A stretch of DNA of 37,580 nt, from assembly GCA_947629575.1 (NCBI GenBank), contig CANREF010000014.1, positions 1 to 37,580 on the forward strand, in the 5' to 3' direction. The notes below the pieces were generated by a model. That model had not been told where the DNA came from, searched no databases, and worked only from the letters and a program-made list of their open reading frames with translations. The DNA is from an uncultured Clostridia bacterium. Lineage in GTDB: Bacteria; Bacillota; Clostridia; Christensenellales; Borkfalkiaceae. Positions 19,043-26,887 of this stretch are shown piece by piece (positions within the stretch are counted from its first letter, which is position 1; each line of letters begins with the position of its first letter). The position numbers and the translations under genes were made by a program.

Positions 19043-19718
19043 AGCGCCCTTCGTCGGGTTTTGGCATTACGGCGTCATTCTTACCTATTTATCTGCGGTC
19101 GCGGGGATCGTGGGGATCTTTGTCTCTGCGGTGTTCGGGCCGGCATGGGGGGTCGTCTGCCTGTTTGTTTCGGGCGTGTGCGACGCTTTTGACGGCGCCG
19201 TTGCGGGCACCAGAAAACAGCGCACCGAGGCGGACAAGAAGTTCGGCGCCCATATCGATTCGCTCAGCGATCTCATCGCCTTCGGCGTAGCGCCCGTCTC
19301 CATCGGCTTCTTTCTCGGCATGAAACGTTGGTACTATATGATCGTTTTGAGCCTCTTTACGCTCTGCGCGCTCATCCGTCTCGCTTACTACGATGTGACC
19401 GAAGAGGAGCGCATCAAAACGGATACGGGGAAGAGGACTTCCTTCGAAGGCTTGCCCGTCACCAATGTGGCGATCGGAATCCCCACATTCTTCGTCATCG
19501 CTACGATGTTCACCGCGCCCCTCGTGCAACGTCTCGTCATGATGGGCGGCTATCTGCTCGCGGCGTTCCTCATGGTGTTCCGCTTCCGTATGCCCAAGGC
19601 AGGTCCTAAGGGGGTCATCATCGCCATCGTTGTGTTCGCAACGTTATTCATTTCCCTCTGCCTCATCCGTTACTATGTCTGCGGCGTTTCGCTCATGTCG
19701 CCTCCTCCCGCAATATGA
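19014..19718 (+). CDS. pssA: CDP-diacylglycerol-serine O-phosphatidyltransferase (phosphatidylserine synthase)
   Basis: 234 residues. The ATG at 19014 was chosen for its nine-base spacing from GGAG (19001-19004); 19008 is possible. It overlaps the end of the upstream gene by 29 bases. It is a CDP-alcohol phosphatidyltransferase: Asp57, Asp60, Gly61, Ala64, Gly78, Asp82 and Asp86 form the metal and CDP site (DAFDG ... FGAHIDSLSD). The residue after Ala64 is Gly65, where the family motif has Arg. Several hydrophobic helices follow. It joins CDP-diacylglycerol and serine to give phosphatidylserine, which the next gene product decarboxylates. The overlap with psd (ATGA) indicates coupled translation. 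Confidence 0.9.
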   Translation: MKVERENKRKAPFVGFWHYGVILTYLSAVAGIVGIFVSAVFGPAWGVVCLFVSGVCDAFDGAVAGTRKQRTEADKKFGAHIDSLSDLIAFGVAPVSIGFFLGMKRWYYMIVLSLFTLCALIRLAYYDVTEEERIKTDTGKRTSFEGLPVTNVAIGIPTFFVIATMFTAPLVQRLVMMGGYLLAAFLMVFRFRMPKAGPKGVIIAIVVFATLFISLCLIRYYVCGVSLMSPPPAI

Positions 19719-20563
19719 GACCCACGCTTGTCCGACCGCCCGTTCAAGGAGGCGTAAAATTTCTCTATTGCAATCCTTTCGGACGGCTTCTCCGTCCGCT
19801 TGTCACCGCGCGGTGGGTATCCCGCCTCGCGGGGTTTTTTCTTGACAGCAAATTGTCAAGACCCCGTATCAAGAAATTCATCAAGGCGCACGGCATCCGT
19901 ATGGAGGACTATCTGCCCGAAACTTACAAGTCTTTCAACGCCTTTTTCACCCGCCGCATCCGCCCCGAACTCCGCCCCTTCGCCCCTTCGCCCGAGGCGT
20001 TGTGTTCCCCCTGCGACGGCGCGGTCACCGTCTTTCCCGTCACGGAAGGGGGGACGTTCAACGTCAAGGGGTTCGATTACACGGTAGAGACGCTGCTGCG
20101 GAATAAGGCGCTCGCCCGAAAATATCTCGGCGGACTGTGTATCGTCCTGCGCCTTACGGTCAATGATTATCACAGGTATCATTTTTTCGACGACGGAAGA
20201 AGAGGGGAGAGCGCGTTCCTCAAGGGCAAGCTCCACACCGTACAGCCCGCCGCGCTCGAAAAAAAGAGAGTGTTTGCGGAGAACTGCCGCGAGTACACCG
20301 TGCTCCATACCGAGCACTTCGGCGACGTTACACAGGTGGAAGTGGGGGCGATGTTCGTGGGGCGGATCGTCAATGAGGACAAGCCCGCATTCAAGCGGGG
20401 AGAGGAGAAGGGCAGATTCGAATTCGGCGGGTCTACCGTCATCTTGCTCCTGGAAAAGGACAGGGCCGTTCTCGACGAAGAGTTCTTCTCAAACACGGCG
20501 GCGGGTCTGGAAACAAAGGTCAAGTGCGGTGAGAAGATCGGCTCGCGGTTCTGCCGAACATGA
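19715..20563 (+). CDS. psd: Phosphatidylserine decarboxylase proenzyme
   Basis: 282 residues, starting inside the pssA stop (ATGA overlap). The protein should cut itself between Gly239 and Ser240 in the motif GGST, a variant of the usual LGST, and Ser240 becomes the pyruvoyl group of the small alpha chain (about 43 residues). Asp101 (PCDGAV) and the pair His153/His156 (NDYHRYHF) complete the known Asp-His-Ser processing and catalytic set. It converts phosphatidylserine to phosphatidylethanolamine at the membrane. Length and the compact N-terminus fit the Gram-positive type. Confidence 0.93.
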   Translation: MRPTLVRPPVQGGVKFLYCNPFGRLLRPLVTARWVSRLAGFFLDSKLSRPRIKKFIKAHGIRMEDYLPETYKSFNAFFTRRIRPELRPFAPSPEALCSPCDGAVTVFPVTEGGTFNVKGFDYTVETLLRNKALARKYLGGLCIVLRLTVNDYHRYHFFDDGRRGESAFLKGKLHTVQPAALEKKRVFAENCREYTVLHTEHFGDVTQVEVGAMFVGRIVNEDKPAFKRGEEKGRFEFGGSTVILLLEKDRAVLDEEFFSNTAAGLETKVKCGEKIGSRFCRT

Positions 20564-20568
20564 CGTTT

Positions 20569-20624
20569 CCCTCACCGCTCCACGGGTGAGGGTGACCCGC
20601 AAGATTCTTTATATTTCTTGCGGG
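20569..20624 (+). terminator. Tandem stem-loops after psd, probable terminator
   Basis: CCCTCACC (20569-20576)/GGTGAGGG (20585-20592) is followed by a second perfect stem CCCGCAAGA (20596-20604)/TCTTGCGGG (20616-20624), then an A/T-rich stretch rather than a clean T-run. The position between the lipid operon and the S10 promoter fits termination, though efficiency is uncertain. Confidence 0.55.
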
Positions 20625-20652
20625 AAAATTTAGAAATTACGCATAAAATCCG

Positions 20653-20681
20653 TTGACAATCTCTTGACTTTATGGTATTAT
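20653..20681 (+). promoter_or_regulatory. Main promoter of the S10 ribosomal operon
   Basis: TTGACA (20653-20658), a 17-base spacer and TATTAT (20676-20681), with the extended -10 dinucleotide TG at 20673-20674. Transcription would start near 20688, leaving a leader of about 235 nt before rpsJ. Confidence 0.8.
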
Positions 20682-20739
20682 TATCAAGCTGTGTCATTCT
20701 GCGTATAGGGTTGATACGGGAAGTTACTGAAAAATCGAG

Positions 20740-20851
20740 GCAAAAAAAGCCCCTCGGCAGATAATTTCCGTTGACAAGTGTGGGAGCAAGACTCCTGCGA
20801 CGAACCGAGGCTTTTGCGTGAAAACACCGCAAAAAATCGCTGTGTTTTTTT
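20740..20851 (+). promoter_or_regulatory. Putative S10-operon leader attenuator
   Basis: Two mutually exclusive helices share the segment 20821-20834. TTTTGCG (20812-20818) can pair with CGCAAAA (20828-20834). Alternatively AAAACACCGC (20821-20830) can pair with GCTGTGTTTT (20839-20848), nine of ten pairs, followed by further T residues: a rho-independent terminator shape. Upstream, an A-run with CCTCGG (about 20746-20758) is complementary to CCGAGGCTTTT (20805-20815), so a long-range helix could compete for the same bases. This is the layout of a transcription attenuator, plausibly controlled by a ribosomal protein such as L4. The regulator is inferred, not shown. Confidence 0.55.
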
Positions 20852-20880
20852 GATGGGGAGCTTCGATACGCACGGACGCG

Positions 20881-20909
20881 TTGACACAGAAAAAAACAGT
20901 TCGTATAAA
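20881..20909 (+). promoter_or_regulatory. Second promoter-like element just before rpsJ
   Basis: TTGACA (20881-20886), a 17-base spacer and TATAAA (20904-20909). Transcription from it would begin near 20916, inside or after the rpsJ ribosome binding site (GGAG, 20913-20916), so it would yield an almost leaderless mRNA. It may instead be part of the leader structure. Confidence 0.35.
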
Positions 20910-20922
20910 AAAGGAGTAAGAA

Positions 20923-21225
20923 ATGGCAAGTCAGAAAATCAGGATCAAATTGTCGGCGTACGACCACGAGCTCGTAGACCAAGCGGCGAGCAGGATCGTC
21001 GAGACCATGCAGAAGGGCGGGGCGAAGATCTCCGGTCCCATCCCGCTTCCCACGGAACGCGAGATCGTCACCATTCTCCGCTGCCCGCATAAAGACAAGG
21101 ATTCCCGCGAGCAATTCGAGATGAGGACGCACAAGCGGATCATCGACATCTATTCGCCCAACGCGAAGCTGCTCGATTCCATCCATCTGCCCGCCGGCGT
21201 CGATATCAAGGTCAAGCTCGGCTGA
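20923..21225 (+). CDS. rpsJ: 30S ribosomal protein S10
   Basis: 100 residues, close to the usual 102, with GGAG seven bases before the ATG. Conserved S10 features are [18 protein letters not shown], the loop segment [19 protein letters not shown] and the end block [16 protein letters not shown]10 sits in the 30S head and, with NusB, also acts in transcription antitermination. It is the first gene of the cluster and would be the first affected by the leader attenuator. Confidence 0.98.
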   Translation: MASQKIRIKLSAYDHELVDQAASRIVETMQKGGAKISGPIPLPTEREIVTILRCPHKDKDSREQFEMRTHKRIIDIYSPNAKLLDSIHLPAGVDIKVKLG

Positions 21226-21237
21226 GAGCGAAGTTGA

Positions 21238-21257
21238 AATACTGCGGACGCGGTATT
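21238..21257 (+). promoter_or_regulatory. Stem-loop in the rpsJ-rplC gap
   Basis: AATACTGCG (21238-21246) and CGCGGTATT (21249-21257) form a near-perfect stem with one U-G pair and a tight loop. No T-run follows immediately, so it is more likely an mRNA processing or stability element than a terminator. The 65-base gap is one of the longer ones in the S10 part of the cluster. Confidence 0.4.
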
Positions 21258-21290
21258 CACAAATAAATTTTTAAGGAGTGAACTTTATCA

Positions 21291-21971
21291 ATGAATAAAG
21301 CAATCATCGGGCGCAAGGCAGGCATGACGCAGCTCTTCGCGCCGGACGGGAAGATGATCCCCGTCACCGTTGTGGAAGCAGGTCCCTGCCCCGTCGTTCA
21401 GGTCAAGACGGTGGAGAGCGACGGCTACACGGCGCTCAAGCTCGGATTCGATGAGATCGTTTCCAAGGGCAAGAAGCAGGCAGAAAAGAAAGAGAACCTC
21501 AATTACAACATTTCCCGCCCCGACTACGGCCAGTTCAAAAAAGCGGGAGTTACCCCCTGCAAGGTCCTCAAAGAGGTCCGTCTCGAAAATGTGGACAGCT
21601 ACAAGGTCGGCGATTTCGTAAAGGCAGACGTCTTTGCGGCGGGCGATCGGGTGGACGTCTCCGGCGTCAGCAAGGGCCACGGTTTCACGGGCGTCATCAA
21701 GAAATGGAACCAGCACCGCTTGAAGGAAACGCACGGCGTCGGCCCCGTTCACAGAGAGCCCGGTTCGATGGGGTCTATCAGCGATCCCTCCCGCGTGTTC
21801 AAGCACAAGCACCTTGCGGGACAGTGGGGCGTTGAGAACGTCACCGTCCAGAATCTCGAGGTCGTCAAAGTGGACACCGCAAGAAACGCGATCCTCATCA
21901 AGGGAGCGATCCCCGGACCGAGAGGGAGCGTCGTCACGATCTCGAACAGCGTGAAGCAGAAGGAGAACTGA
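21291..21971 (+). CDS. rplC: 50S ribosomal protein L3
   Basis: 226 residues, slightly longer than the E. coli protein. Recognised by [13 protein letters not shown] at the start, then the central loop [22 protein letters not shown] and the block [15 protein letters not shown], which reach toward the peptidyl-transferase centre. L3 is an early 50S assembly protein that binds 23S rRNA near its 3' end. The ATG is preceded by AAGGAG at 21271-21276. The stop is two bases before rplD. Confidence 0.98.
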   Translation: MNKAIIGRKAGMTQLFAPDGKMIPVTVVEAGPCPVVQVKTVESDGYTALKLGFDEIVSKGKKQAEKKENLNYNISRPDYGQFKKAGVTPCKVLKEVRLENVDSYKVGDFVKADVFAAGDRVDVSGVSKGHGFTGVIKKWNQHRLKETHGVGPVHREPGSMGSISDPSRVFKHKHLAGQWGVENVTVQNLEVVKVDTARNAILIKGAIPGPRGSVVTISNSVKQKEN

Positions 21972-21973
21972 TC

Positions 21974-22600
21974 ATGGCAAACGTAAAAGTCTATAATATG
22001 AAGGGCGCCGAGGTCGGCACGTTGGAACTTTCCGACGCGGTTTTCGGCGTGGAATACAGAGAGCCGCTCATTCATCAGGCGGTCGTTACCTATCTTGCCA
22101 ATCAGCGTCAGGGCACGAAGAGCACCCTCACCCGCACGGAAGTGCGCGGCGGCGGTGTGAAGCCTTGGAGACAGAAGGGCACGGGCCGTGCGCGTCAGGG
22201 CTCTATCCGCGCTCCCCAGTGGACGAAGGGCGGCGTGGTGTTCGCACCCAAGAGCCGCGACTTCTCCAAGAAGATGAACGCGAAGGCAAAGAGGAGCGCC
22301 CTCCTTTCCGCTCTTTCCAAGAAGGTCGCAGACGGCGAATTGCTCGTTGTGGACGAGCTCAAGGTCTCCGCTCCCAAGACGAAGGAAATGGCGGCATTCA
22401 AGGAAGCGCTTCATCTCGATAAGCGCACGGTCGTCATCATGGACGAACACGACGAGAACGTGATCCTCGCATCGCGCAATCTCGAATCCTTCTCCACCCT
22501 CTCCGTGGAGGAGATCAACACCTACGCCATCGTAGCGAACGCCGTCGTGGTGCTCACGGCGGGTTCGGTGAAAAAACTCGAGGAGGCTTACGCGGTATGA
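21974..22600 (+). CDS. rplD: 50S ribosomal protein L4
   Basis: 208 residues. The long extended loop is clear (RGGGVKPWRQKGTGRARQGS), ending in RAPQWTKGGVVFAP, the part that lines the exit tunnel and is a known site of macrolide-resistance mutations; it appears unaltered. In E. coli L4 also represses its own operon by binding the S10 leader, so this protein is a candidate regulator of the leader at 20740-20851. The stop overlaps the rplW start (ATGA). Confidence 0.98.
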   Translation: MANVKVYNMKGAEVGTLELSDAVFGVEYREPLIHQAVVTYLANQRQGTKSTLTRTEVRGGGVKPWRQKGTGRARQGSIRAPQWTKGGVVFAPKSRDFSKKMNAKAKRSALLSALSKKVADGELLVVDELKVSAPKTKEMAAFKEALHLDKRTVVIMDEHDENVILASRNLESFSTLSVEEINTYAIVANAVVVLTAGSVKKLEEAYAV

Positions 22601-22887
22601 CACCCGAAGATATCATCTTAAAGCCCGTGCTCACCGAGAAGGGATACGACGGGATCGCCGACAAGCGGTACACCTTCGTCGTTCTCAAGAGCGCCAACAA
22701 GACGCAGATCAAGATCGCCGTCGAAGCGATGTTCGGCGTGCAGGTGAAGAGTGTGAACACCGTCACCCAGCGCGGCAAGCTCAAACGGCAGGGCAGGACG
22801 CAGGGCTACACCCCCACCACCAAGAAGGCGATCGTCTCTCTGAAAGAGGAGAGCAAGCCCATCGAATACTTCAATTCGTTGTCGTAA
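22597..22887 (+). CDS. rplW: 50S ribosomal protein L23
   Basis: 96 residues, normal length. The opening PEDIILKPVLTEKGY and the core YTFVVLKSANKTQIKIAVEAMF identify it, followed by the basic loop KLKRQGRTQGYTP that lies along 23S rRNA. L23 sits at the tunnel exit and is the docking point for trigger factor and signal recognition particle. The start overlaps the rplD stop by four bases, indicating coupled translation. Confidence 0.97.
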   Translation: MTPEDIILKPVLTEKGYDGIADKRYTFVVLKSANKTQIKIAVEAMFGVQVKSVNTVTQRGKLKRQGRTQGYTPTTKKAIVSLKEESKPIEYFNSLS

Positions 22888-22905
22888 AGCAGGAGGAGAA
22901 GACAA

Positions 22906-23733
22906 ATGGCAGTCAAGAGATATAAACCCACGTCCGCCGCACGCCGCCTCATGACCGTTCCCGATTATTCGGAACTGTCCAAGGATAAGCCGGTGCGCGC
23001 GCTTCTCGAAGATCAGAGAAAGTCGGGCGGCAGAAACAATGCGGGCCGTATCACCGTCCGCCACATCGGCGGCGGCAATAAGAGAAAGTACCGCATGATC
23101 GATTTCAAGAGAAATAAAGACGGAATTCCCGCCACTGTAAAGAGCATTCAGTACGACCCCAACCGCAGCGCAAATATCGCCCTGCTCGTCTATGCGGACG
23201 GCGAGAAGCGCTACATCCTCGCTCCCGTCGGGCTCTCTATCGGAGACAAGGTGATGAGCGGCGAAAATGCGGATATCAAGGTGGGCAACAACCTTCCCTT
23301 GAAGAACATCCCCGTCGGTACGCTCGTGCACAACATCGAGATGAAGCCCGGCCGCGGCGGACAGGTCGCCAGAAGCGCGGGGATCTTCGCTCAGATCATG
23401 GCATGTGAAGGCGGCTATGCGACCATCAAGATGCCCTCGGGTGAAATGCGGCTCATCCCCGCCGTGTGCAAGGCTACGGTCGGTCAGGTCGGAAACCTCG
23501 AGCACGACATCATCCGCGTCGGGAAGGCGGGCAAGACCCGTCACCTCGGCATCCGTCCCACGGTGCGCGGTTCGGTCATGAACCCCAACGATCACCCGCA
23601 CGGCGGCGGCGAAGGCAAATCTCCCGTCGGTCACGCAGGGCCCGAAACTCCTTGGGGCAAACCCGCGCTCGGCTATAAGACGAGAAAGAAGAAGAATCCG
23701 ACGAGCAAGTTCATCTTGAAGCGGATCAACTAA
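22906..23733 (+). CDS. rplB: 50S ribosomal protein L2
   Basis: 275 residues, typical. Diagnostic segments are [13 protein letters not shown], the RNA-binding core [17 protein letters not shown], and the near-C-terminal [17 protein letters not shown] that carries the conserved histidine implicated in peptidyl-transferase function. L2 bridges the subunits and helps tRNA binding. AGGAGG lies upstream of the ATG. Confidence 0.98.
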   Translation: MAVKRYKPTSAARRLMTVPDYSELSKDKPVRALLEDQRKSGGRNNAGRITVRHIGGGNKRKYRMIDFKRNKDGIPATVKSIQYDPNRSANIALLVYADGEKRYILAPVGLSIGDKVMSGENADIKVGNNLPLKNIPVGTLVHNIEMKPGRGGQVARSAGIFAQIMACEGGYATIKMPSGEMRLIPAVCKATVGQVGNLEHDIIRVGKAGKTRHLGIRPTVRGSVMNPNDHPHGGGEGKSPVGHAGPETPWGKPALGYKTRKKKNPTSKFILKRIN

Positions 23734-23748
23734 CAGGAGGGAAAAGAA

Positions 23749-24027
23749 ATGTCGAGAAGTATCAAGAAAGGACCTTACGTCGAAGCCAAGCTCCTTGCGC
23801 GGATCGAGGCGATGAACGACGCGAACGAAAAGAAAGTGCTCAAAACATGGTCGAGAGCATCGACGATCTTCCCTCAGATGGTAGGACACACGATCGCCGT
23901 TTACGACGGCAGAAAGCATGTTCCTGTCTACATCACCGAGGATATGGTTGGCTGCAAGCTCGGTGAGTTCGCCCCCACGCGGACCTTCAGAGGACACACG
24001 GCGAAAACGACGTCGCCCGGGAAATAA
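23749..24027 (+). CDS. rpsS: 30S ribosomal protein S19
   Basis: 92 residues, standard. Recognised by [15 protein letters not shown], the central [21 protein letters not shown] and the end block [11 protein letters not shown]19 forms a complex with S13 in the 30S head and contacts tRNA and the intersubunit bridge. The ribosome binding site AGGAGG is seven bases upstream. Confidence 0.98.
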   Translation: MSRSIKKGPYVEAKLLARIEAMNDANEKKVLKTWSRASTIFPQMVGHTIAVYDGRKHVPVYITEDMVGCKLGEFAPTRTFRGHTAKTTSPGK

Positions 24028-24038
24028 GGAGAAGAGAA

Positions 24039-24440
24039 ATGGCAGGCAATATGAAGAAAAAGGCAGAACGGGTCGCCGAAATCAGGGAAAAGCGTCCCTA
24101 TGCGGTTGCGAAATATATCAGGATCTCCCCGTACAAAGTGAGGACGGTGCTCGACCTCATTCGCGGCAAGAGCGTACAGGAGGCGAAAGCCATTCTCGAG
24201 CATATGCCCAACGGCGGCGCAGCGCCCACCCTCAAGGTGCTCATGAGCGCGGTCGCGAACGCCGAGCATAACCAAGGGATGGACAGAGGAGATCTTATCG
24301 TTGCGGCGTGCTACGCAGACGGCGGGACGAGCCTGAAGCGGATGCAGCCCGTCAGCAAGGGCAGAGGACATGCGATCCTCAAGAGAACGAGCCACATCAC
24401 GGTGATTTTGGACGTAAAGAAAGCGGAGGGAGATATCTAA
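24039..24440 (+). CDS. rplV: 50S ribosomal protein L22
   Basis: 133 residues, about 20 longer than E. coli L22 because of a short basic N-terminal stretch ([14 protein letters not shown]) before the core [25 protein letters not shown]. The long beta-hairpin that lines the exit tunnel ends in [17 protein letters not shown]. The stop is one base before rpsC, and the start follows an AGGAG motif. Confidence 0.97.
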   Translation: MAGNMKKKAERVAEIREKRPYAVAKYIRISPYKVRTVLDLIRGKSVQEAKAILEHMPNGGAAPTLKVLMSAVANAEHNQGMDRGDLIVAACYADGGTSLKRMQPVSKGRGHAILKRTSHITVILDVKKAEGDI

Positions 24441-24441
24441 C

Positions 24442-25101
24442 ATGGGACAGAAAGTGAATCCTCACGGACTCAGAGTCGGCGTCATCAAAGGTTGGGATAC
24501 ACAGTGGTATGCCGACAAGAAGGAATTCGGCGCTTATCTCAAGGAAGACTATGTAATCCGCACCTTTATCAAAAAGAAGTACTATTCTGCGGCGATCTCC
24601 CGCATCCTCATCGAGCGTGCGGCAGGTAAGGTCGTCGTGACGATCCATACGGGCCGTCCCGGTGTGCTCATCGGGAAGCAGGGCGCCGAGATCGAAGTCA
24701 TCAAGAAGGACCTTGCCAAGCTCGCGGGCGGGAAGCAGGTCATCATCAACGTCAGCGAAGTGAGAAAGCCCGACGCGGACGCCCAGCTCGTTGCGGAGGG
24801 CGTTGCCGCCCAACTCGAGAAGCGCGTTGCTTTCAGAAGGGCGATCAAGCAGGCGATCGGCAGGACGATGCGCGCCGGCGTCAAGGGAGTGAAGATGCAG
24901 GTCTCGGGCCGTTTGGACGGACGCGAGATCGCGGGCAGCGAGCACTACCACGACGGCAGTATTCCCCTTCAGACCCTCCGTGCGGATATCGACTACGGAT
25001 TTGCGGAAGCGCACACCACGTTCGGCATGATCGGCGTGAAGTGCTGGATCTATAAGGGAGAAGTCCTGAAAGCCGCGAAGAAGGCAGAAGGAGGCAAGTA
25101 A
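24442..25101 (+). CDS. rpsC: 30S ribosomal protein S3
   Basis: 219 residues. An N-terminal KH-type domain ([16 protein letters not shown] ... [14 protein letters not shown] with the GxxG loop IGKQ) is followed by the C-terminal domain with [20 protein letters not shown] and [20 protein letters not shown]3 lies at the mRNA entry tunnel and takes part in helicase activity. The stop shares one base with the rplP start (TAATG). Confidence 0.98.
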   Translation: MGQKVNPHGLRVGVIKGWDTQWYADKKEFGAYLKEDYVIRTFIKKKYYSAAISRILIERAAGKVVVTIHTGRPGVLIGKQGAEIEVIKKDLAKLAGGKQVIINVSEVRKPDADAQLVAEGVAAQLEKRVAFRRAIKQAIGRTMRAGVKGVKMQVSGRLDGREIAGSEHYHDGSIPLQTLRADIDYGFAEAHTTFGMIGVKCWIYKGEVLKAAKKAEGGK

Positions 25102-25544
25102 TGTTAATTCCGAAAAGAGTGAAGAGAAGAAAGCAACACCGCGGTTCTTTGAAGGGCGCGGCGCATAAAGGCAATTTCGTCGCGTACGGCGAATACGGTC
25201 TCGTTGCCGAAGAGGCGGGCAGGATCAAGTCCAACCAGATCGAGGCTGCCCGTATCGCAATGACCCGTTTCATCAAGCGCGGCGGGCAGGTGTGGATCGA
25301 CATCTTCCCCCACAAGCCCATCACCCGTCACCCCGCCGAAGCCCGTATGGGCTCGGGCAAGGGCGCGGTCGAATACTGGGTGGCGATCGTAAAACCCGGC
25401 AGGGTCATGTTCGAAATGGCGGGCGTTCCCGAGGATGTGGCGCGCGAAGCGATGCGCCTCGCGGGACACAAGCTGCCCGTCAAGTGCAAGTTCGTCAAGA
25501 GAGAGCTTGCCGAAAATCAGGCAGAAGGCGGTGAAATCAAATGA
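25101..25544 (+). CDS. rplP: 50S ribosomal protein L16
   Basis: 147 residues. The start [19 protein letters not shown] is classic, as are [20 protein letters not shown] and the tRNA-facing segment [16 protein letters not shown]16 organises the A-site side of the 50S subunit. It overlaps its neighbours at both ends, by one base with rpsC and by four with rpmC, so all three are probably co-translated. Confidence 0.98.
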   Translation: MLIPKRVKRRKQHRGSLKGAAHKGNFVAYGEYGLVAEEAGRIKSNQIEAARIAMTRFIKRGGQVWIDIFPHKPITRHPAEARMGSGKGAVEYWVAIVKPGRVMFEMAGVPEDVAREAMRLAGHKLPVKCKFVKRELAENQAEGGEIK

Positions 25545-25750
25545 AAAGCAGCGAATTTCACAATATGACCGATGTCGAGCTCGCCGGAAAGCTCAAGGAG
25601 CTCAAGAGCGAGCTGTTCAACCTCCGTTTCCGTCACGCCTCCGGGCAACTCGAAAATCCTCTTTCCATCAGGAACTGCAAGAGGAACATTGCGAGAGTGA
25701 ACACGGAGATCCGCTCCCGCGAGATCAAAGCGGGCAAGGCGCAGAATTGA
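25541..25750 (+). CDS. rpmC: 50S ribosomal protein L29
   Basis: 69 residues forming the expected helical hairpin: [31 protein letters not shown], then [20 protein letters not shown]29 binds near the tunnel exit next to L23. The start lies within the rplP stop (ATGA). Confidence 0.96.
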   Translation: MKSSEFHNMTDVELAGKLKELKSELFNLRFRHASGQLENPLSIRNCKRNIARVNTEIRSREIKAGKAQN

Positions 25751-25766
25751 CGCGTGAGGTATCAAA

Positions 25767-26021
25767 ATGGAAAGAAATCTGAGAAAAGAAAGAGTCGGGA
25801 TCGTGGTGTCCGATAAAATGGATAAGACGGTCGTCGTGGCGGTGACCGATAAGCGCAAACACCCCGTCTACAAGAAAACGATCACCCGTACCAAGAAATT
25901 CAAAGCGCATGACGAGCTCAACGAATGCGGCGTGGGCGACAAGGTGCTCATCGCCGAGACGCGCAAACTCTCCAAGGATAAGAACTGGAGAGTTGCCGAG
26001 ATCGTCGAAAAGGCGAAGTAA
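25767..26021 (+). CDS. rpsQ: 30S ribosomal protein S17
   Basis: 84 residues with the OB-fold pattern of S17: [21 protein letters not shown], then [17 protein letters not shown] and the block [20 protein letters not shown]. It is a primary 16S rRNA-binding protein needed early in 30S assembly. The start has only a weak GAGG-like site 16 bases after the rpmC stop. Confidence 0.97.
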   Translation: MERNLRKERVGIVVSDKMDKTVVVAVTDKRKHPVYKKTITRTKKFKAHDELNECGVGDKVLIAETRKLSKDKNWRVAEIVEKAK

Positions 26022-26040
26022 GGAAAGGAGGAGATAGGTT

Positions 26041-26409
26041 ATGATTCAACCTCAGACCAGATTGAAAGCGGCGGACAACTCGGGCGCGAAAGAGCTCATG
26101 TGCATCCGTGTGCTCGGCGGCTCCTTCCGCAGAACGGGCAACATCGGCGACGTCATCGTGGCGTCCGTCAAGACGGCGACCCCCGGCGGCGCCGTGAAGA
26201 AGGGCGAGGTCGTCAAAGCGGTCATCGTCAGAAGCGCAAAGGGCATCCGCCGTCCGGACGGGACATACATCCGGTTCGACGACAATGCGGCGGTCATCAT
26301 CGACGCGCAGAAACAGCCCAAGGGCACCCGTATCTTCGGACCCATTGCAAGAGAACTCAGAGAGAAGGATTACATGAGGATCATTTCCCTCGCTCCGGAG
26401 GTGCTGTAA
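26041..26409 (+). CDS. rplN: 50S ribosomal protein L14
   Basis: 122 residues, exactly the common length. [27 protein letters not shown] and the later [13 protein letters not shown] and [14 protein letters not shown] identify it. L14 forms intersubunit bridge B8 and the docking site for the silencing factor RsfS. AGGAGG lies upstream; the rplX ATG follows the stop with no gap. Confidence 0.98.
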   Translation: MIQPQTRLKAADNSGAKELMCIRVLGGSFRRTGNIGDVIVASVKTATPGGAVKKGEVVKAVIVRSAKGIRRPDGTYIRFDDNAAVIIDAQKQPKGTRIFGPIARELREKDYMRIISLAPEVL

Positions 26410-26838
26410 ATGGACATTAAAGTCAATGACAACGTGCTCGTTTTGACGGGCAAATACAAGGGCAAACAGGGCAAGGTGCTCGCAGCCTTCCCCAAGAACG
26501 AGACGGTCGTCGTCGAGGGCGTTGCCATCGTGCACAAGCACGAGAAGGCAAGAAAGACCAATGAGACGAGCAAGATCGTCACCGAGGAAGCGCCCATCCA
26601 TGTCTCCAATGTGGAGATCGTCTGCGATAAGTGCGGCAAGGCGACGAGGATCGGTCATACCGTTGTAGACGGCAAGCATGTGCGCGTCTGCAAGAAGTGC
26701 GGCGCCGTTCTCGACAAGGCCTATGCCAAGAAGGCGAAGAAGACTGCCGAGACCGAAGAAAAGGCAGAAGCGCCCAAGAAACGCACGAGAAAGCGCAGCA
26801 AGAAGGAAGAAGCCGATAAGGAGGCACCCGTCGAGTAA
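26410..26838 (+). CDS. rplX: 50S ribosomal protein L24 with zinc knuckle and charged tail
   Basis: 142 residues, about 40 more than usual. Residues about 1-60 are the KOW domain (VLVLTGKYKGKQGKVLAAFPK). Two CxxC pairs (CDKCGK and CKKCGA) make the zinc-binding, C+ form of L24. After about residue 105 an Ala/Lys/Glu-rich tail follows (KKRTRKRSKKEEADKEAPVE), low in complexity and probably disordered. L24 initiates 50S assembly and sits by the tunnel exit, where such a tail would reach into the cytoplasm or along rRNA. Confidence 0.95.
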   Translation: MDIKVNDNVLVLTGKYKGKQGKVLAAFPKNETVVVEGVAIVHKHEKARKTNETSKIVTEEAPIHVSNVEIVCDKCGKATRIGHTVVDGKHVRVCKKCGAVLDKAYAKKAKKTAETEEKAEAPKKRTRKRSKKEEADKEAPVE

Positions 26839-26887
26839 ACGTCCGCTGTTACGGGCGAAATAAAGGGCCGACGGTCAAGGAGTAAAT

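Noticed and set aside
20771..20776. TTGACA within the S10 leader as a further promoter
   Set aside because: No acceptable -10 hexamer is found 16-18 bases downstream.
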